Both the position numbers and the translations under genes were made by a program. Positions 27,101-38,407 of a DNA stretch of 64,000 bases are shown in pieces. Position 1 is the first letter of the stretch; each line of letters opens with the position of its first letter. The stretch spans positions 310,001 to 374,000 of the forward strand of contig NZ_JADDIV010000002.1 in NCBI RefSeq assembly GCF_015070875.1, given 5' to 3'. The notes under the pieces are model-generated. The model searched no databases. It was not told the DNA's origin and saw only the letters and a program-made list of their open reading frames with translations. Source of the stretch: Ramlibacter pallidus. Its GTDB lineage: Bacteria; Pseudomonadota; Gammaproteobacteria; Burkholderiales; Burkholderiaceae_C.

Positions 27101-30100
27101 TTCGTCCGCCTCGTTCAGGTACACGTTGTAGAGCGGGATGCCGATGCGCAGGTTGCCGATCACCTTGACCTGCTCGTCGCGCGACGCGTCGGCATCGTTG
27201 GCGGCGGGCTCGGGTTCCGGTTCCGGCATCGCGGCGGCGACGACCACTTCGGGGGCCGCCGGTGCCGGCGTGTCGAACACGAAGTCGTCGTTGCCCAGGG
27301 TGATGGGTTCGCCAGCGGGCGCGGCTTCGACCACCGGCTCCGTCGGGCCGGCGACGGCGGACAGGCTGGAGAAGTCGATGCCGGAGATCTCCATCGGCTC
27401 CTGCATGTGCGCCGGCGGCTCGATGTCCATGCGCGGGAGGATGGCCGTGGAGACGAGCTCCGGCAGTTCCTCTTCGGGCTGCGCCGGCGCGGCGGCGCCG
27501 AAGTCGGCGAACTCGGGCGGCAGTTCGTCCGCGCTGAGTTCGGCGATCTCGGTGGAGGGCGTCGCGGGGGCGGTACCGAAGTCGATGTCGAATTCGGCGG
27601 GCAGTTCGGTGGCTTCGATGGCCACCGGCGCTGCGGGTTCGGCGGGCAGGTCGATCGAGAAACCGAGGTCCTGCAGTTCCGCGACGGGCGCCGCAGGGGC
27701 TGCGTCCGGCTGCGGCGCGGCGCCGTCGTCCAGCGCCATCAGGTTGGAGAGGATGGCGCTGTCGGTGGCGGGCAGTTCGGCCGGTGCCGCTTCGGCGGCG
27801 GGGGCTTCGGCTTGCGCGGTTTCGCTCACGACGGCCTGCAGCGCCTGCGTCGCTTCGTGGCTCACGCCAGGCATCTCGATGGCCACCAGGCGCGACTCGG
27901 TGCGCAGCGTGTCGGCGGCGGTGCGGAAGGCGGCGGCCGTCCAGCCGGAGTCCTTGCCGTCGGCGATGTCCTCGACCCAGCGGCCGAAGCCCAGCATGGC
28001 CTGCGTGGACAGCGAGCGCAGTTCGTCGCCGGCGGGCTTCTGGTCGGCCAGCCAGGTGTTCAGCACCTGCTCCAGCGACCAGGCGGCTTCGCCGAATTCG
28101 TTCAGGCCCACCATGCGCGAGCTGCCCTTGAGCGTGTGGAACGCGCGGCGCAGCGTGGTCATGTCGGCCAGGTTCTTCGGGTCCTCGGCCAGGGCGGTCA
28201 GCGCGGCCAGGCCGTTGCCGACCACTTCGCGCGCTTCCTCCAGGAAGATCTCGCGCAGTTCGCTGTCGCCGTCGTCCTCGTCGGCCGCGGCGGCAGGGGC
28301 CGGAGCGGGTGCGGGGGCCGGCGCAGGCGCGGCGGCGCGCACGGGCGCGACCGGCGCGGGGGCCGGTGCCGGCGCGGGTGCCTTCGCGGCGGGCGCGAAG
28401 TCGAGCGGCGGCAGTTCGAACGTGGGCTCGGCGGCCACGGCGGGAGCAGCCACCGGCGCCGCCACGGGGGCGACCGGTGCGCTGAACGCCGGCAGTTCCG
28501 GCGCCTGCGGCCGCGCGGCGGGCTGCTGCGCGGGCAGGTCGGCACGGCCCATCAGCGGGCGCAGCTCGCCCTGTGCGTCGTCCCACACGAACAGCTTCTT
28601 CGCCAGGCTCGGCTGGTAGTTCAGCATGTCGATGAGGAAGCCGAGCGCACCGAGGTTGGTGCCCAGCTTGTCGAAGGTCCCCGCGGCGCGGGCCTTCTCC
28701 TCTTCGATCTCGGTGGTGATGATGTTCTCGACCGTCTCGCGCATGCGCATGACGGCCTGCGAGGCGTGGTCCAGCCCCAGCACCGACAGCACGCCGCGCA
28801 TCTGCGCGAGGAAGGTCGGGGCGTCGCGCAGCGGGCCCTTGTCGGCCGGGTTGCGGAAGAACTGGTCGAGCAGCTTCTCGAGCTCGCCCATGGTGCCGCG
28901 CAGTTCGCCGACCACGCTGCCCATGGTCTGCTTGTCGCTCACGCGGCGGTAGAGGTCTTCGACCCAGTGCTCGAGCGGCTCGGGCTGGCCGCCCTGCACG
29001 ACCTTGCGCAGGCGCTCGGACAGGCGCTGCGTGCGGTCGGCCAGCTGCGCGTCGTTGGGGTCCAGGTCCTGGAAGGCGGCTTCGAGGTACAGCACCGCGG
29101 TGGCGACTTCCATCGCCAGTTCGGCGCTGGGCGGACGGTTGCTGCGCACGACGTTGTCGATGGCCGTGTTCAGCGTCTGGGCCAGCGGCTGGCTGCCGGG
29201 GTACAGCTTGATCAGCGTGTCGGCGAGGTTGTGGAACTGCTCGCCCACGCCCTTGACCTTGCTGGCTTCGCCGCCGGACAGCGCGGACCAGGTTTCCTTG
29301 GCCGTCGCCAGGCGCTTGCGCAGCTGGTTCAGCAGCGTGGGGTCGAAGCGGCCGAACGGGCTGCTCGCGTAATCCACCGGCTTGCTGGCGGACAGGCCGT
29401 AGCCTTCGCGCGCGGCGACCAGGGCCGGCGCGAGCGCCGGGTCCGTGGGCATCGCTTGCGCGCAGAAGAACAGGAGGTCCTGCGCCAGGCGGTCGGAGAC
29501 GGTCTCGTCACCCTTGGCGAGCGAGGCGTACTGCAGCAGCACGCGCGAAGCGGCGCGCTTGACGTACACGTCCGGCGGCAGCAGGCCCAGCGCGATGGCT
29601 TCGAAGTAGCCGGCGGCGATCTTCCAGAACACCTTGGGCTGGCGTGCCGCCTGCGAAGCGGCCAGGCCCATGCTCACTTCCGCGAGCTCGCGCCCGGCGG
29701 CGGGGTCGGCCGCCTTGACGATCTTCAGCACCGCCTGGTCCATCCGCGAACGGGTGGACGGCTCGTAGGCCAGGGGCTGCGTGCCCTGCGGGCCGGCGAA
29801 ATCGTTCCAGCGCCAGTCGGTCGTCCAGAGGTCGGCCGGGTGCACGCGGTCGGCGCCGCAGACGTCCTGGACTTCCTTGTACTGCAGGAACAGGCTGACG
29901 GGCGAGACGGCCTTGCCGCCGAGCATCGCCTCGAGGTATTCGGTCAGCGCGAAGCCGGCACGTTCCACCTTGGCGGCGGCCGCCTCGGTGCACAGCTCGG
30001 GACGCTCGATGAACTTCTGGGCCGCGCCTTCCATCGTGCGCAGCATGTGCGCGGGCGCGCCCATGCCCACCATCTCCAGCGCGCCGACGGCCTGGTGCAT

Positions 30101-30295
30101 GTGCTGGCGGGCGATGCGCAGGTGGCCGGTGTCGACCGAGGACATGTCCTGCCCGCGGGCCTGCGCGGCGTCGCGGACGAAGCGCCGCAGCGCGGAGGAG
30201 GCGGACTCGAGGGACTTGCGCAGTTCGTCCAGCACCCAGGCCAAGGGGCCCAGGTCGTTGTTCGGCGCCAGTTCGAGATCTTGGGCTGCTTGCAT
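24176..30295 (-). CDS. chpA: ChpA/PilL hybrid chemosensory histidine kinase of type IV pili
   Basis: A 2,039-aa CheA-type hybrid kinase. It has a long helical N-terminal region (about 1-600), Ala/Pro-rich linkers (for example 632-680), and phosphotransfer domains with HTLKGSSRM near 718, HSLAGSSATVG near 1092 and HTLKGSARLAG near 1285. The HATPase domain follows (LLRNCVAHGVE near 1612, DDGAGL near 1656, GRGIGMDVV near 1705), then a CheW-like domain (about 1735-1890) and a C-terminal receiver (VVDDS near 1922, phospho-Asp in SDIEMPRMDG near 1965, Lys near 2018). It couples PilJ signals to PilG/PilH. The start is set at ATG 30295. Confidence 0.93.
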   Translation of the reverse strand: MQAAQDLELAPNNDLGPLAWVLDELRKSLESASSALRRFVRDAAQARGQDMSSVDTGHLRIARQHMHQAVGALEMVGMGAPAHMLRTMEGAAQKFIERPELCTEAAAAKVERAGFALTEYLEAMLGGKAVSPVSLFLQYKEVQDVCGADRVHPADLWTTDWRWNDFAGPQGTQPLAYEPSTRSRMDQAVLKIVKAADPAAGRELAEVSMGLAASQAARQPKVFWKIAAGYFEAIALGLLPPDVYVKRAASRVLLQYASLAKGDETVSDRLAQDLLFFCAQAMPTDPALAPALVAAREGYGLSASKPVDYASSPFGRFDPTLLNQLRKRLATAKETWSALSGGEASKVKGVGEQFHNLADTLIKLYPGSQPLAQTLNTAIDNVVRSNRPPSAELAMEVATAVLYLEAAFQDLDPNDAQLADRTQRLSERLRKVVQGGQPEPLEHWVEDLYRRVSDKQTMGSVVGELRGTMGELEKLLDQFFRNPADKGPLRDAPTFLAQMRGVLSVLGLDHASQAVMRMRETVENIITTEIEEEKARAAGTFDKLGTNLGALGFLIDMLNYQPSLAKKLFVWDDAQGELRPLMGRADLPAQQPAARPQAPELPAFSAPVAPVAAPVAAPAVAAEPTFELPPLDFAPAAKAPAPAPAPAPVAPVRAAAPAPAPAPAPAPAAAADEDDGDSELREIFLEEAREVVGNGLAALTALAEDPKNLADMTTLRRAFHTLKGSSRMVGLNEFGEAAWSLEQVLNTWLADQKPAGDELRSLSTQAMLGFGRWVEDIADGKDSGWTAAAFRTAADTLRTESRLVAIEMPGVSHEATQALQAVVSETAQAEAPAAEAAPAELPATDSAILSNLMALDDGAAPQPDAAPAAPVAELQDLGFSIDLPAEPAAPVAIEATELPAEFDIDFGTAPATPSTEIAELSADELPPEFADFGAAAPAQPEEELPELVSTAILPRMDIEPPAHMQEPMEISGIDFSSLSAVAGPTEPVVEAAPAGEPITLGNDDFVFDTPAPAAPEVVVAAAMPEPEPEPAANDADASRDEQVKVIGNLRIGIPLYNVYLNEADEWSRRLATEISEWTLEMNQRVSDSTVGWAHSLAGSSATVGFQALSEIARALEGALQHTQSLAGGSEQHARIFTEAAEEVRRLLHQFAAGFLKEPDPRLLQALHALRDAEGETRSDRRDGDDTLTGFGDKKVVVAEKPKAAPVVPRGPIAQPLGLTTQAAPRAPVVQVDTEEELDVVDAIDPDLFPIFEEEAAELMPQLGSSLRQWAARPDQREPRDIVLRALHTLKGSARLAGALQLGELAHRLESEVEYLGHENINSADIEALLHRFDAMQSRFDTLRATGGVAPAETPAPSAPLQMQPQVEVKAPEAKPAPAAPVFEMPTPAQAAPAQPAAAPVRSTAIAMPVQTSVAPSRQAANQAVRVRSQLLDRLVTQAGEVMITRSRLESELRQLRGSLGDLSGNLDRLRAQLREIEVQAESQMQSRMAQAKDTAAGFDPLEFDRFTRVQELTRLMAESVNDVATVQRNIHRVVEATEDDLIAQARQTRELQRDLLRTRMVEFEGISDRLYRVVRLAAKESAKQVKLDIIGGSIEMDRGVLDRMTPAFEHLLRNCVAHGVETPDARAAAGKEAAGTIVISVRQEGNDVSVEFQDDGAGLNIARIREKAVQNGMIAPDQQITDAEAANLIFLPGFSTAAQVTELAGRGIGMDVVRAEVNALGGRIETATQAGQGTSFKLVLPLTTAVTQVVMIRSGKLAIGVPANLVELVRRASQKEVQQAYNSGSFEFAGESLPFFWSGALLQSSAHSTEPQGKTMPVVVFRSAAQRVAVHVDEVLGNQEVVVKNLGPQLARLPGLAGMTVLASGAVVLIYNPVALTQVYGEQARALSADRASPDALGEGAVKVVTPVAPAVPAVPLVLVVDDSITVRRVTQRLLVREGYRVALAADGLQALEKLADELPSVVLSDIEMPRMDGFDLARNIRGDSRLAHLPIVMITSRIAEKHREHAKELGVNHYLGKPYSEEELMSLVKHYCQASVTA

Positions 30296-30358
30296 GAGGA
30301 TTCCGTCTGGTGACGCGCTGCGCGTGGTGCCGCGCACGCGGCGCCACTGCGTCTGTTG

Positions 30359-32602
30359 TTATGCGATCTTGAACCGCGACACAGACTGGCGCAGTTCCTC
30401 GGCCATCCGCGTCAGTTCGCGCACCTGCTGCGCCGTCGAGCGCGTGCCTTCACCGGTCTGCTCCGTCACGGCGAAGATGTGCTGGATGTTGCCGGCCACC
30501 ACGTTGGCGGACTCGGCTTCGCGGGAGGCGGAGGTCGAGATCTGTTCGATCAGCTCGGCGAGGCGGCGCGACACCTGGTCGATCTCGGTCAGCGCGGTAC
30601 CGGCGTTGTCGGACAGCTTGGCCCCTTCCACCACGCCCTGCGTCGAGCGTTCCATGGCGGCCACGGCGTCCTGCGTGTCGGTCTGAATGGCCTTCACCAG
30701 CGCCGAGATCTGGCGCGTGGCGTCCGCGGAGCGTTCGGCCAGTCGCTGCACTTCTTCCGCAACCACCGAGAAGCCGCGGCCCGCTTCACCGGCCGACGCG
30801 GCCTGGATGGCGGCGTTCAGGGCCAGCACGTTCGTCTGTTCGGTAATGTCGGAAATCAGTTCGGTGATTTCGCCGATCTCCTGCGACGACTCGCCCAGCC
30901 GCTTGATCCGCTTGGAGGTTTCCTGGATCTGGTCGCGGATGGCGTTCATGCCGCCGATGGCGTTCTGCACGGCCGCGAGACCCTGCTCGGCGGCGTTCAG
31001 CGACTGGCGCGCAACCTGTGCCGATTCCTGCGCTTGACCGGCCACCGAGTTGATGCGGGAGGCCATGTCCAGCACCGACTGGCCGGTTTCGCGGATCTCG
31101 CGCAGCTGTTCGGTCGAAGCGGCCAGCAGCTCAGTGGAGGTGCTTTCCACCTGCGCCGTCGTCTGCGCCACCTTGGTCGCCGTGCTCTGCACGTTGCCCA
31201 CCAGCTGGCGCAGTTCTTCCACCGTGTAGTTCACCGAGTCGGCGATGGCGCCCGTGATGTCCTCGGTCACCGTCGCTTCCTGCGTCAGGTCGCCCTCGGC
31301 GACAGACTGCAGTTCGTTCATCAGCCGCAGAATGGCCGCCTGGTTGGCGTCGTTCACGCGCTTGGCTTCCTGCTCCTGGCGCTCGGCTTCCTGGCGCTGC
31401 GATTCGGCGCGTTCCTGGCGGGCCCGGCTGTCCTGCAGCTGCACGTAGGCGAGGCCGATGGCGCAGAGGATGGCGAACACGGAGGAGATCGCCAGGGCGG
31501 CCAGCGCGCCGGCGCCCAGGCCGGTCTGCGCGGACAGCTTGGCCTGCAGGCCTTCCAGCGCGCCGCGCAGCTTCTCGCTGTCGGCAATGATCTTGGACTG
31601 CGCTTCACGGGCGGACACCAGGCCCTGCAGGTTGCCCAGGATGGCGCCGGCCTGCGTGCGGGTCTGTTCGTACAGCTTCAGCAGCGCGTCGAGGCGTTCG
31701 CGGGTCTGTTCGTCCTTGGTGGCGGCCAGGCGCAGCTCGGGGCTGCCATCCAGCATGCCCTGCGCGATTTCCTTGAAGGAGTTCAGGTCCTTGCCCAGCA
31801 GGAACACGGCTTCCGGCGACACGCCTTCCATCGTCAGGAATTCGTTGGCGGACTTGCCGATCCGCTGGGTCAGCATCACCAGCTGGCCGGCGGCGGAGAT
31901 CTCGGCCGGGGGCGCGTTCTGCTGCAGCTTGAGCGAAGACACCGTTTCGGCGATCTCCAGCAGGTCGGACGACTGGCGGTTGATCGTGCGCAGGGCGGCG
32001 CCCACCTGCGTCAGGATCTTCTGCTGGCTCATCACGGTGTTCGCGTTCTTCTCCGCGTCCTGCATCATCGGCATGATCACGGCGATGTCGTTCTGCAGCT
32101 CCTCGGAGACCGGGGCCACGTTGACGCCGGCGTCGCCGTCCTTCAGCGCGCGCACCGTCTGCGCCAGCACGCGGGCGCTGTCCTGCACGTCGGGGAAGGC
32201 GGCGGGGCTGCCGATCAGCGCCTGCGACACCGACTTGGCCAGCCGCTGCGACTGCATCAGCGAGTTACCGGTACCGGCCACCTGCTGGGCGACCTTGTCG
32301 GCCTGCCGCACCGCGAACACCGCCACCGCGGCCAGCACGAACAGCGAGAACGCCAGCAGCGTGAACAGCACGCGCTGGTGCGTCGCCGCGGTGCGCTTGC
32401 CCAGCACCGGGACGGAGATCCGTTCCGCTTCGTAGGCCTCGTCGCCGACCTCTTCGCCGATGGTGTCGGGGTCGTTCGGGGCCTGCGTGCTGCCGGCCTC
32501 GATCGCCGCGGTCGAGCCCATGCTCATTTCCTGGGTGACGGACGGGTCGATGTCCTCGGCGTCTTTCTTGCCGAACAGGTTTTTCAGGGTAAAAGCGGAC
32601 AT
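30359..32602 (-). CDS. pilJ: Type IV pilus chemoreceptor PilJ
   Basis: A 747-aa methyl-accepting protein. An unusually long N-terminal cytoplasmic stretch of about 78 residues precedes the first membrane helix (about 80-98). It is followed by a periplasmic PilJ-type sensor region, a second helix (about 365-390), HAMP-like coiled coil, and the signalling hairpin ([15 protein letters not shown] near residue 590). It feeds the PilI/ChpA kinase. Located 23 nt after pilI. Confidence 0.94.
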   Translation of the reverse strand: MSAFTLKNLFGKKDAEDIDPSVTQEMSMGSTAAIEAGSTQAPNDPDTIGEEVGDEAYEAERISVPVLGKRTAATHQRVLFTLLAFSLFVLAAVAVFAVRQADKVAQQVAGTGNSLMQSQRLAKSVSQALIGSPAAFPDVQDSARVLAQTVRALKDGDAGVNVAPVSEELQNDIAVIMPMMQDAEKNANTVMSQQKILTQVGAALRTINRQSSDLLEIAETVSSLKLQQNAPPAEISAAGQLVMLTQRIGKSANEFLTMEGVSPEAVFLLGKDLNSFKEIAQGMLDGSPELRLAATKDEQTRERLDALLKLYEQTRTQAGAILGNLQGLVSAREAQSKIIADSEKLRGALEGLQAKLSAQTGLGAGALAALAISSVFAILCAIGLAYVQLQDSRARQERAESQRQEAERQEQEAKRVNDANQAAILRLMNELQSVAEGDLTQEATVTEDITGAIADSVNYTVEELRQLVGNVQSTATKVAQTTAQVESTSTELLAASTEQLREIRETGQSVLDMASRINSVAGQAQESAQVARQSLNAAEQGLAAVQNAIGGMNAIRDQIQETSKRIKRLGESSQEIGEITELISDITEQTNVLALNAAIQAASAGEAGRGFSVVAEEVQRLAERSADATRQISALVKAIQTDTQDAVAAMERSTQGVVEGAKLSDNAGTALTEIDQVSRRLAELIEQISTSASREAESANVVAGNIQHIFAVTEQTGEGTRSTAQQVRELTRMAEELRQSVSRFKIA

Positions 32603-32624
32603 GGTTGCAGCCTTCGGAGAGGGT

Positions 32625-33155
32625 CTAAGCGCTGATGCTCAGGAATTGCTGTTGTTGCGAAAGCGCCTGGAGATTGATTTCCTGCCAGTAGGCGCCACTG
32701 GCATCGGTGTAGCCGCTGCCGAAATAATCCGGCGAGCCTTCGGGCGCGTTGCCCGAGGCGACGAATGCGTCGGTGTTGCGCAGGCCGGCGAGCCGGTCGA
32801 TCAGCAGTGCGCAGTTCACTTCGAGGAGCTGGTTCAGGGCGACCAGGCGCGCTTCGGCGCGGCCCGCATCGGAGCGCTGGGCCGGGGCCTGCCCGCTCAC
32901 GTAGCTGGCGAGGTCGACCACGCCGAACAGGCCGCCGCGCAGGTTGGCCACGCCCAGGAACCAGTCCTGCGTGTAGGGGACGGCCTGGGCCGGGCTGTAC
33001 GGGAAGATCTCCCCGGACTGGCTCAGGGGGAAGAGGTACTTGCGCCCGGCGGCTTCGACGGCGAGCCAGCCGGCCTGCACGCCTTCGGTACGTGCAGCCT
33101 GCAGCCGGCTGGCGAGCCGGCTTTGCAGCTCGCGGAGGGCTTCGCGGTTGGCCAT
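32625..33155 (-). CDS. pilI: CheW-like adaptor PilI
   Basis: A 176-aa protein with a CheW domain (about 30-165), including the [24 protein letters not shown] pattern. PilI couples the PilJ receptor to the ChpA kinase. It sits between pilH and pilJ in one operon. Confidence 0.92.
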   Translation of the reverse strand: MANREALRELQSRLASRLQAARTEGVQAGWLAVEAAGRKYLFPLSQSGEIFPYSPAQAVPYTQDWFLGVANLRGGLFGVVDLASYVSGQAPAQRSDAGRAEARLVALNQLLEVNCALLIDRLAGLRNTDAFVASGNAPEGSPDYFGSGYTDASGAYWQEINLQALSQQQQFLSISA

Positions 33156-33186
33156 GGTCGGTGGGTGGTACTGCTCGAAAGCGTGG

Positions 33187-33552
33187 TCAGCCGAGGGCCT
33201 TGATCTTGGCCATCAGCTCGCTGGCGTCCACCGGCTTGGTGATGTAGTCGCGCGCGCCCTGGCGCATGCCCCACACACGGTCGGTTTCCTGGTTCTTGCT
33301 GGTGCACATGATGATCGGCACGTCGGCGTAGGCCGGGTCGCGCGTGATGGCGCGCGTGAGCTGGAAGCCGTTCTGGCCGGGCATCACGACGTCCATCAGG
33401 ATCAGGTCCGGCTTCTCTTCGCCCAGGCGGCGGAACGCGTCTTCGGCGCTCTCGGCCGTCTTGACGGAAAAGCCGTTCTTCTGCAGCAGGTCCGTCATGA
33501 ACATCAGCTCGGTCTTGGAATCGTCGACCACGAGAACTTTGCGGATGGCCAT
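33187..33552 (-). CDS. pilH: Response regulator PilH
   Basis: A 121-aa single-domain receiver. The acidic pocket VVDDS (Asp 9/10), phospho-acceptor in LILMDVVMPGQNG (Asp near 53), the Thr/Ser position in IIMCTSK, and Lys in YITKPVD are all present. PilH is thought to drain phosphate from the Chp pathway and antagonise PilG. Order pilG-pilH supports the name. Gap to pilG 14 nt. Confidence 0.92.
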   Translation of the reverse strand: MAIRKVLVVDDSKTELMFMTDLLQKNGFSVKTAESAEDAFRRLGEEKPDLILMDVVMPGQNGFQLTRAITRDPAYADVPIIMCTSKNQETDRVWGMRQGARDYITKPVDASELMAKIKALG

Positions 33553-33566
33553 TGCATCTCTCCTTG

Positions 33567-33947
33567 TTATTTCCCAGTGCCGAACTGCTGCACGGTCTGC
33601 AGCAGCTGGTCTTTCGTGAACGGTTTGGTCAGGTAGTCCTGCGAGCCGACCATGCGGCCCCGCGCCTTGTCGAACACGCCGTCCTTGGACGAAAGCATGA
33701 CGACCGGCACGCCGGAGAACTTGGCGTTGCGCTTGATGATCGCGCAGGTCTGGTAACCATCCAGCCGCGGCATCAGGATGTCGCAGAAGATCAGGTTGGG
33801 CTCGTAGTCGTTGACCTTGGACAGGGCATCGAAGCCGTCCTCGGCCAGCATCACCTCGTGGCCGCCTTGCTTCAGGAAGATCTCCGCACTGCGCCGGATG
33901 GTGTTGCTGTCATCGATCACCAACACCTTCAATCCAGTGGTGCTCAC
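33567..33947 (-). CDS. pilG: Response regulator PilG
   Basis: A 126-aa single-domain receiver with VIDDS near residue 11, the phospho-Asp in LIFCDILMPRLDG, and YLTKPFTKDQL at the end. PilG promotes pilus extension when phosphorylated. It starts with GTG 33947. It is the first pil gene of the operon and follows the rubredoxin gene by 72 nt on the same strand. Confidence 0.92.
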   Translation of the reverse strand: MSTTGLKVLVIDDSNTIRRSAEIFLKQGGHEVMLAEDGFDALSKVNDYEPNLIFCDILMPRLDGYQTCAIIKRNAKFSGVPVVMLSSKDGVFDKARGRMVGSQDYLTKPFTKDQLLQTVQQFGTGK

Positions 33948-34019
33948 TTGACGCCTCTCCTCATCTTGTTACTGCTCGAGGTGCGGCATCCCTCTTGCGT
34001 CCCAACGCCGCGGCCTCTG

Positions 34020-34193
34020 TTAGATCTGGACCATTTCGAAGTCTTCCTTGCGTGCCCCGCATTCAGGGCAGGTCCAGTTCATCGGCACCTGCTCCCACGG
34101 TGTTCCGGGGGCGATGCCATGTTCAGGAGAGCCTGCGGCTTCGTCGTAAATCCACCCGCAAATCAGACACATCCAGGTCTTCGTATCAGTCAC
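34020..34193 (-). CDS. Rubredoxin
   Basis: A 57-aa iron protein with both C-x-x-C knuckles: CLIC near residues 9-12 and CPEC near 42-45, with W-x-Y-D-x-A-A-G-S and G-T-P-W-E between them, as in classical rubredoxins. The start is GTG 34193, because an in-frame TAA lies 2 codons upstream. Rubredoxins pass single electrons in the cytoplasm. The partner reductase is not in the window. It lies divergent from thiD and upstream of pilG, and may share its transcript. Confidence 0.95.
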   Translation of the reverse strand: MTDTKTWMCLICGWIYDEAAGSPEHGIAPGTPWEQVPMNWTCPECGARKEDFEMVQI

Positions 34194-34286
34194 AGCTTAA
34201 AGGGCCTTCGCATAGAATGCAACGATTGTATCGGGGCCTTTTCCCTACCCTTCCCAATGGAGAGGGTGCACAAGATACGGGCCGCC

Positions 34287-35216
34287 ATGACGAATTCCAC
34301 ACCTATCCAGACGAAGCCCTCCGAGCCCGAAGGCGAGGACGCGGGGCCGGCCTGCGTGCTGGTGTTCAACGCGAGCGACCCGAGCGGCGCCGGCGGACTC
34401 TCCGCCGACATCACCGCGATCGCATCGGTCGGCGCGCATCCGCTGCCCATCGTGTGCGGCGCGTATGTGCGTGACACCGGCGAGGTGTTCGACCATTTCG
34501 CCTTCGACGAAGACGCTGTCGCAGAGCAGGCGCGCACGATCCTCGAGGACGTCCCGGTGCAGGTGATCAAGGTCGGTTTCGCCGGCAGCCCCGAGACCCT
34601 GAGCACCATCGCCGAGATCGCCGCGGACTACCCGGACGTGCCCGTCATCTCGTACATGCCGCAGCTTTCCTGGTGGGACGAAGGCCCCACCGACCTGTAC
34701 GAAGACGCCTTCCGCGAGCTCATGTTGCCGCAGACCACCGTGTTGGTAGGAAACCACAGCACCTTGTGGCGCTGGCTGTTGCCGGATTGGAACAACGAGC
34801 GTTCGCCGACCGCCCGCGACCTCGCCAAGGCGGCTTCCGAGATGGGCGTTCCGTACACGCTGGTCACCGGCGTGCCCTTGCCGGACCAGTTCGTCGAGAA
34901 CGTGCTGGCCACGCCGCAGACCGTGCTGGCCAGCGAGAAGTTCGAGCGCTTCGACGCCGTCTTCTCCGGCGCGGGCGACACCTTGTCCGCCGCCCTCGCC
35001 GCCCTGGTGGCGGGCGGTGCCGACCTGTCCGCCGCCGCGGGCGAAGCCCTGGCCTACCTGGACCGCTGCCTCGACGGCGGCTTCCGCCCCGGCATGGGGC
35101 ACGTCGTCCCGGACCGCCTGTTCTGGGCGCAACCCGACCTGGAAGGCGACGAAGACGAAGTCGCCGCCGATCCGGCCGAAGGCTTCGACCTCCCCGCGCA
35201 CGACACCAAGCACTGA
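34287..35216 (+). CDS. thiD: Phosphomethylpyrimidine kinase-type protein ThiD
   Basis: A 309-aa ribokinase-fold protein. The substrate loop [12 protein letters not shown] near residues 32-45 and the C-terminal anion-hole motif [15 protein letters not shown] near 228-242 fit ThiD. Family proteins phosphorylate hydroxymethylpyrimidine and its monophosphate in thiamine synthesis. The sequence between these sites is more divergent than in housekeeping ThiD, so substrate is less certain. ATG 34287, 13 nt ahead of hemL. Confidence 0.82.
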   Translation: MTNSTPIQTKPSEPEGEDAGPACVLVFNASDPSGAGGLSADITAIASVGAHPLPIVCGAYVRDTGEVFDHFAFDEDAVAEQARTILEDVPVQVIKVGFAGSPETLSTIAEIAADYPDVPVISYMPQLSWWDEGPTDLYEDAFRELMLPQTTVLVGNHSTLWRWLLPDWNNERSPTARDLAKAASEMGVPYTLVTGVPLPDQFVENVLATPQTVLASEKFERFDAVFSGAGDTLSAALAALVAGGADLSAAAGEALAYLDRCLDGGFRPGMGHVVPDRLFWAQPDLEGDEDEVAADPAEGFDLPAHDTKH

Positions 35217-35229
35217 TCCCCTGCCACGC

Positions 35230-36534
<1,305 letters not shown>

Positions 36535-36542
36535 GAAGCCGC

Positions 36543-36602
36543 CATTCCCGCGCAGGCGGGCATCCAGGGCGCCCTGGGTCCCCGCCGGCGCGGGGACGAC
36601 GT
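36543..36602. repeat. Imperfect intergenic dyad between convergent genes
   Basis: Two arms of about 27 nt, the first starting CCCGCGCAGGCGGG and the second ending CCGCCGGCGCGGGG, form a long imperfect hairpin centred on GGCGCC. This resembles the short palindromic repeats scattered between convergent genes in many Burkholderiales genomes, and may serve as a bidirectional terminator for hemL and purH. No second copy was noticed in this window. Confidence 0.6.
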
Positions 36603-38174
36603 TCAGTGCCGGAAGTGCCGCACCCCTGAGAACACCATCGCCACGCCGCGCTCGTCGGCAGCGGCGATGACTTCGGCATCGCGCATCGAGCCGCCCGGCT
36701 GGATCACGCAGGTCGCGCCGGCGTCCACCACCACGTCGAGGCCGTCGCGGAACGGGAAGAAGGCGTCGCTTGCGACCGCCGTGCCCTGCAGCGACAGCTT
36801 GGCGTGCTGCGCCTTGATGCTGGCGATGCGTGCCGAGTCCAGCCGGCTCATCTGCCCCGCACCCACGCCCATCGTCATGCCATCCTTGCAGAACACGATG
36901 GCGTTGGACTTCACGTACTTGGCGACCTTCCACGCGAACAGCAGGTCCTGCAGTTCCTGCGCGGTCGGCTGCTTCTTCGTGACCACCTTCAGGTCGGCCA
37001 ACGCGAGCTCATGGTTGTCGGCGGTCTGCATCAGCAGGCCGGACCCCACGCGCTTGATGTCCATGAGGTTCTGGCCCTTGTCCCAGGGTTGGGCGCCGCC
37101 CGGCGGCAGCGCGATCTTCAGCAGCCGCACGTTGGCCTTGCCGGCGAAGGCCGCCAGGGCCTCCGGCGTGAAGTCCGGTGCCATCAGCACCTCGACGAAC
37201 TGCTTGGCGACCGCCTGCGCACCGGCGCCGTCGAGCGGCCGGTTGAAGGCAATGATGCCGCCGAAGGCCGAGGTCGGGTCGGTCTGGAACGCCTTCGAGT
37301 ACGCTTCCAGCGGATCCTTGCCGACCGCCACGCCGCAGGGGTTGGCGTGCTTCACGATCACGCAGGCGGGCGCGTCGAAGCTCTTGACGCATTCCCACGC
37401 GGCGTCGGCGTCGGCGATGTTGTTGTACGAGAGTTCCTTGCCCTGCAGCTGCTGCGCCATGACCAGCGAGCCGGGCGCGGGATGCAGGTCGCGGTAGAAC
37501 GCCGCCTGCTGGTGCGGGTTCTCGCCGTAGCGCAGGTCCTGCAGCTTGACGAAGCGGCCGTTGGCCTGCGCCGGGAACGCCGCGCGGGAGCCGTCGTCCT
37601 GCAGCGACGACAGGTAGTCGCTGATCGCCGCATCGTAGTTGCTGATGCGGTTGAACGCGGCCACGGACAGCGCGAACTTCGTCTGCTTCGAGACCTGGCC
37701 GGAAGCCTTCAGCTCCTGGACCACCTGCGCGTACTGCGAGGCATCGGTGAGCACCGCGACGTCCTTCCAGTTCTTCGCGCCGCTGCGCACCATCGCCGGG
37801 CCGCCGATGTCGATGTTCTCGATCGCGTCCTCCAGCGTGCAGCCCGGCTTCGCCACCGTGGCCTCGAACGGATAGAGGTTCACCACCAGGATGTCGATGG
37901 TGGCGATGGCGTGCCGGTGCAGCGCCGCCATGTGCTCGGGCAGGTCGCGCCGGGCGAGCAGGCCGCCGTGCACCTTGGGGTGCAGCGTCTTCACGCGGCC
38001 ATCGAGCATCTCCGGGAAGCCGGTGAGCTCCGCCACCTCGGTGACGGGCAGGCCGCTGTCGGCCAGCAACCTGGCGGTGCCGCCGGTGGAGAGGAGGCGC
38101 ACGCCCAGGTCGTGCAGCGCACGGGCCAGGTCGACGATGCCGGTCTTGTCGGAGACGGAAAGGAGGGCGTTCAT
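36603..38174 (-). CDS. purH: Bifunctional AICAR transformylase / IMP cyclohydrolase
   Basis: A 523-aa enzyme for the last two steps of IMP synthesis. The N-terminal IMP cyclohydrolase part begins with [11 protein letters not shown] and includes [10 protein letters not shown] and [14 protein letters not shown]. The C-terminal transformylase carries the KHANPCG motif and R-Y-G-E-N-P-H-Q. Length is normal. The ATG overlaps the fis stop (ATGA), so both are made from one message. Confidence 0.97.
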   Translation of the reverse strand: MNALLSVSDKTGIVDLARALHDLGVRLLSTGGTARLLADSGLPVTEVAELTGFPEMLDGRVKTLHPKVHGGLLARRDLPEHMAALHRHAIATIDILVVNLYPFEATVAKPGCTLEDAIENIDIGGPAMVRSGAKNWKDVAVLTDASQYAQVVQELKASGQVSKQTKFALSVAAFNRISNYDAAISDYLSSLQDDGSRAAFPAQANGRFVKLQDLRYGENPHQQAAFYRDLHPAPGSLVMAQQLQGKELSYNNIADADAAWECVKSFDAPACVIVKHANPCGVAVGKDPLEAYSKAFQTDPTSAFGGIIAFNRPLDGAGAQAVAKQFVEVLMAPDFTPEALAAFAGKANVRLLKIALPPGGAQPWDKGQNLMDIKRVGSGLLMQTADNHELALADLKVVTKKQPTAQELQDLLFAWKVAKYVKSNAIVFCKDGMTMGVGAGQMSRLDSARIASIKAQHAKLSLQGTAVASDAFFPFRDGLDVVVDAGATCVIQPGGSMRDAEVIAAADERGVAMVFSGVRHFRH

Positions 38175-38407
38175 TTCAGGAGCTTGTGTTCGATCAGCTT
38201 CTTGCGCAGCGTGTTGCGGTTCAGTCCCAGCCATTCCGCCGCGCGGGACTGGTTGTTCTCGGCCTTGGCCATCACCACTTCCAGCAGCGGCTTCTCGACC
38301 ACCTTCACCAGCATCTCGTACATGCCGTCCGGCTCCGTCCCGCGCAGGTCGCGGAAATACGCCTCCAGGCTGGCACGGACGCACTCCTCGATGTGCTTCT
38401 TGCTCAT
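38171..38407 (-). CDS. fis: Fis-family DNA-binding protein
   Basis: A 78-aa protein ending in the Fis helix-turn-helix: [20 protein letters not shown]. It is a nucleoid-associated regulator. The order dusB-fis matches the arrangement in E. coli and many betaproteobacteria. It overlaps dusB by ATGA (38404-38407) and purH by ATGA. Confidence 0.93.
   Translation of the reverse strand: MSKKHIEECVRASLEAYFRDLRGTEPDGMYEMLVKVVEKPLLEVVMAKAENNQSRAAEWLGLNRNTLRKKLIEHKLLK

Noticed and set aside
24080..30313. A 2,077-codon open frame on the plus strand
   Set aside because: It lies exactly antisense to chpA and is explained by high-GC codon bias. Composition is His/Arg/Gly-rich and matches no family.
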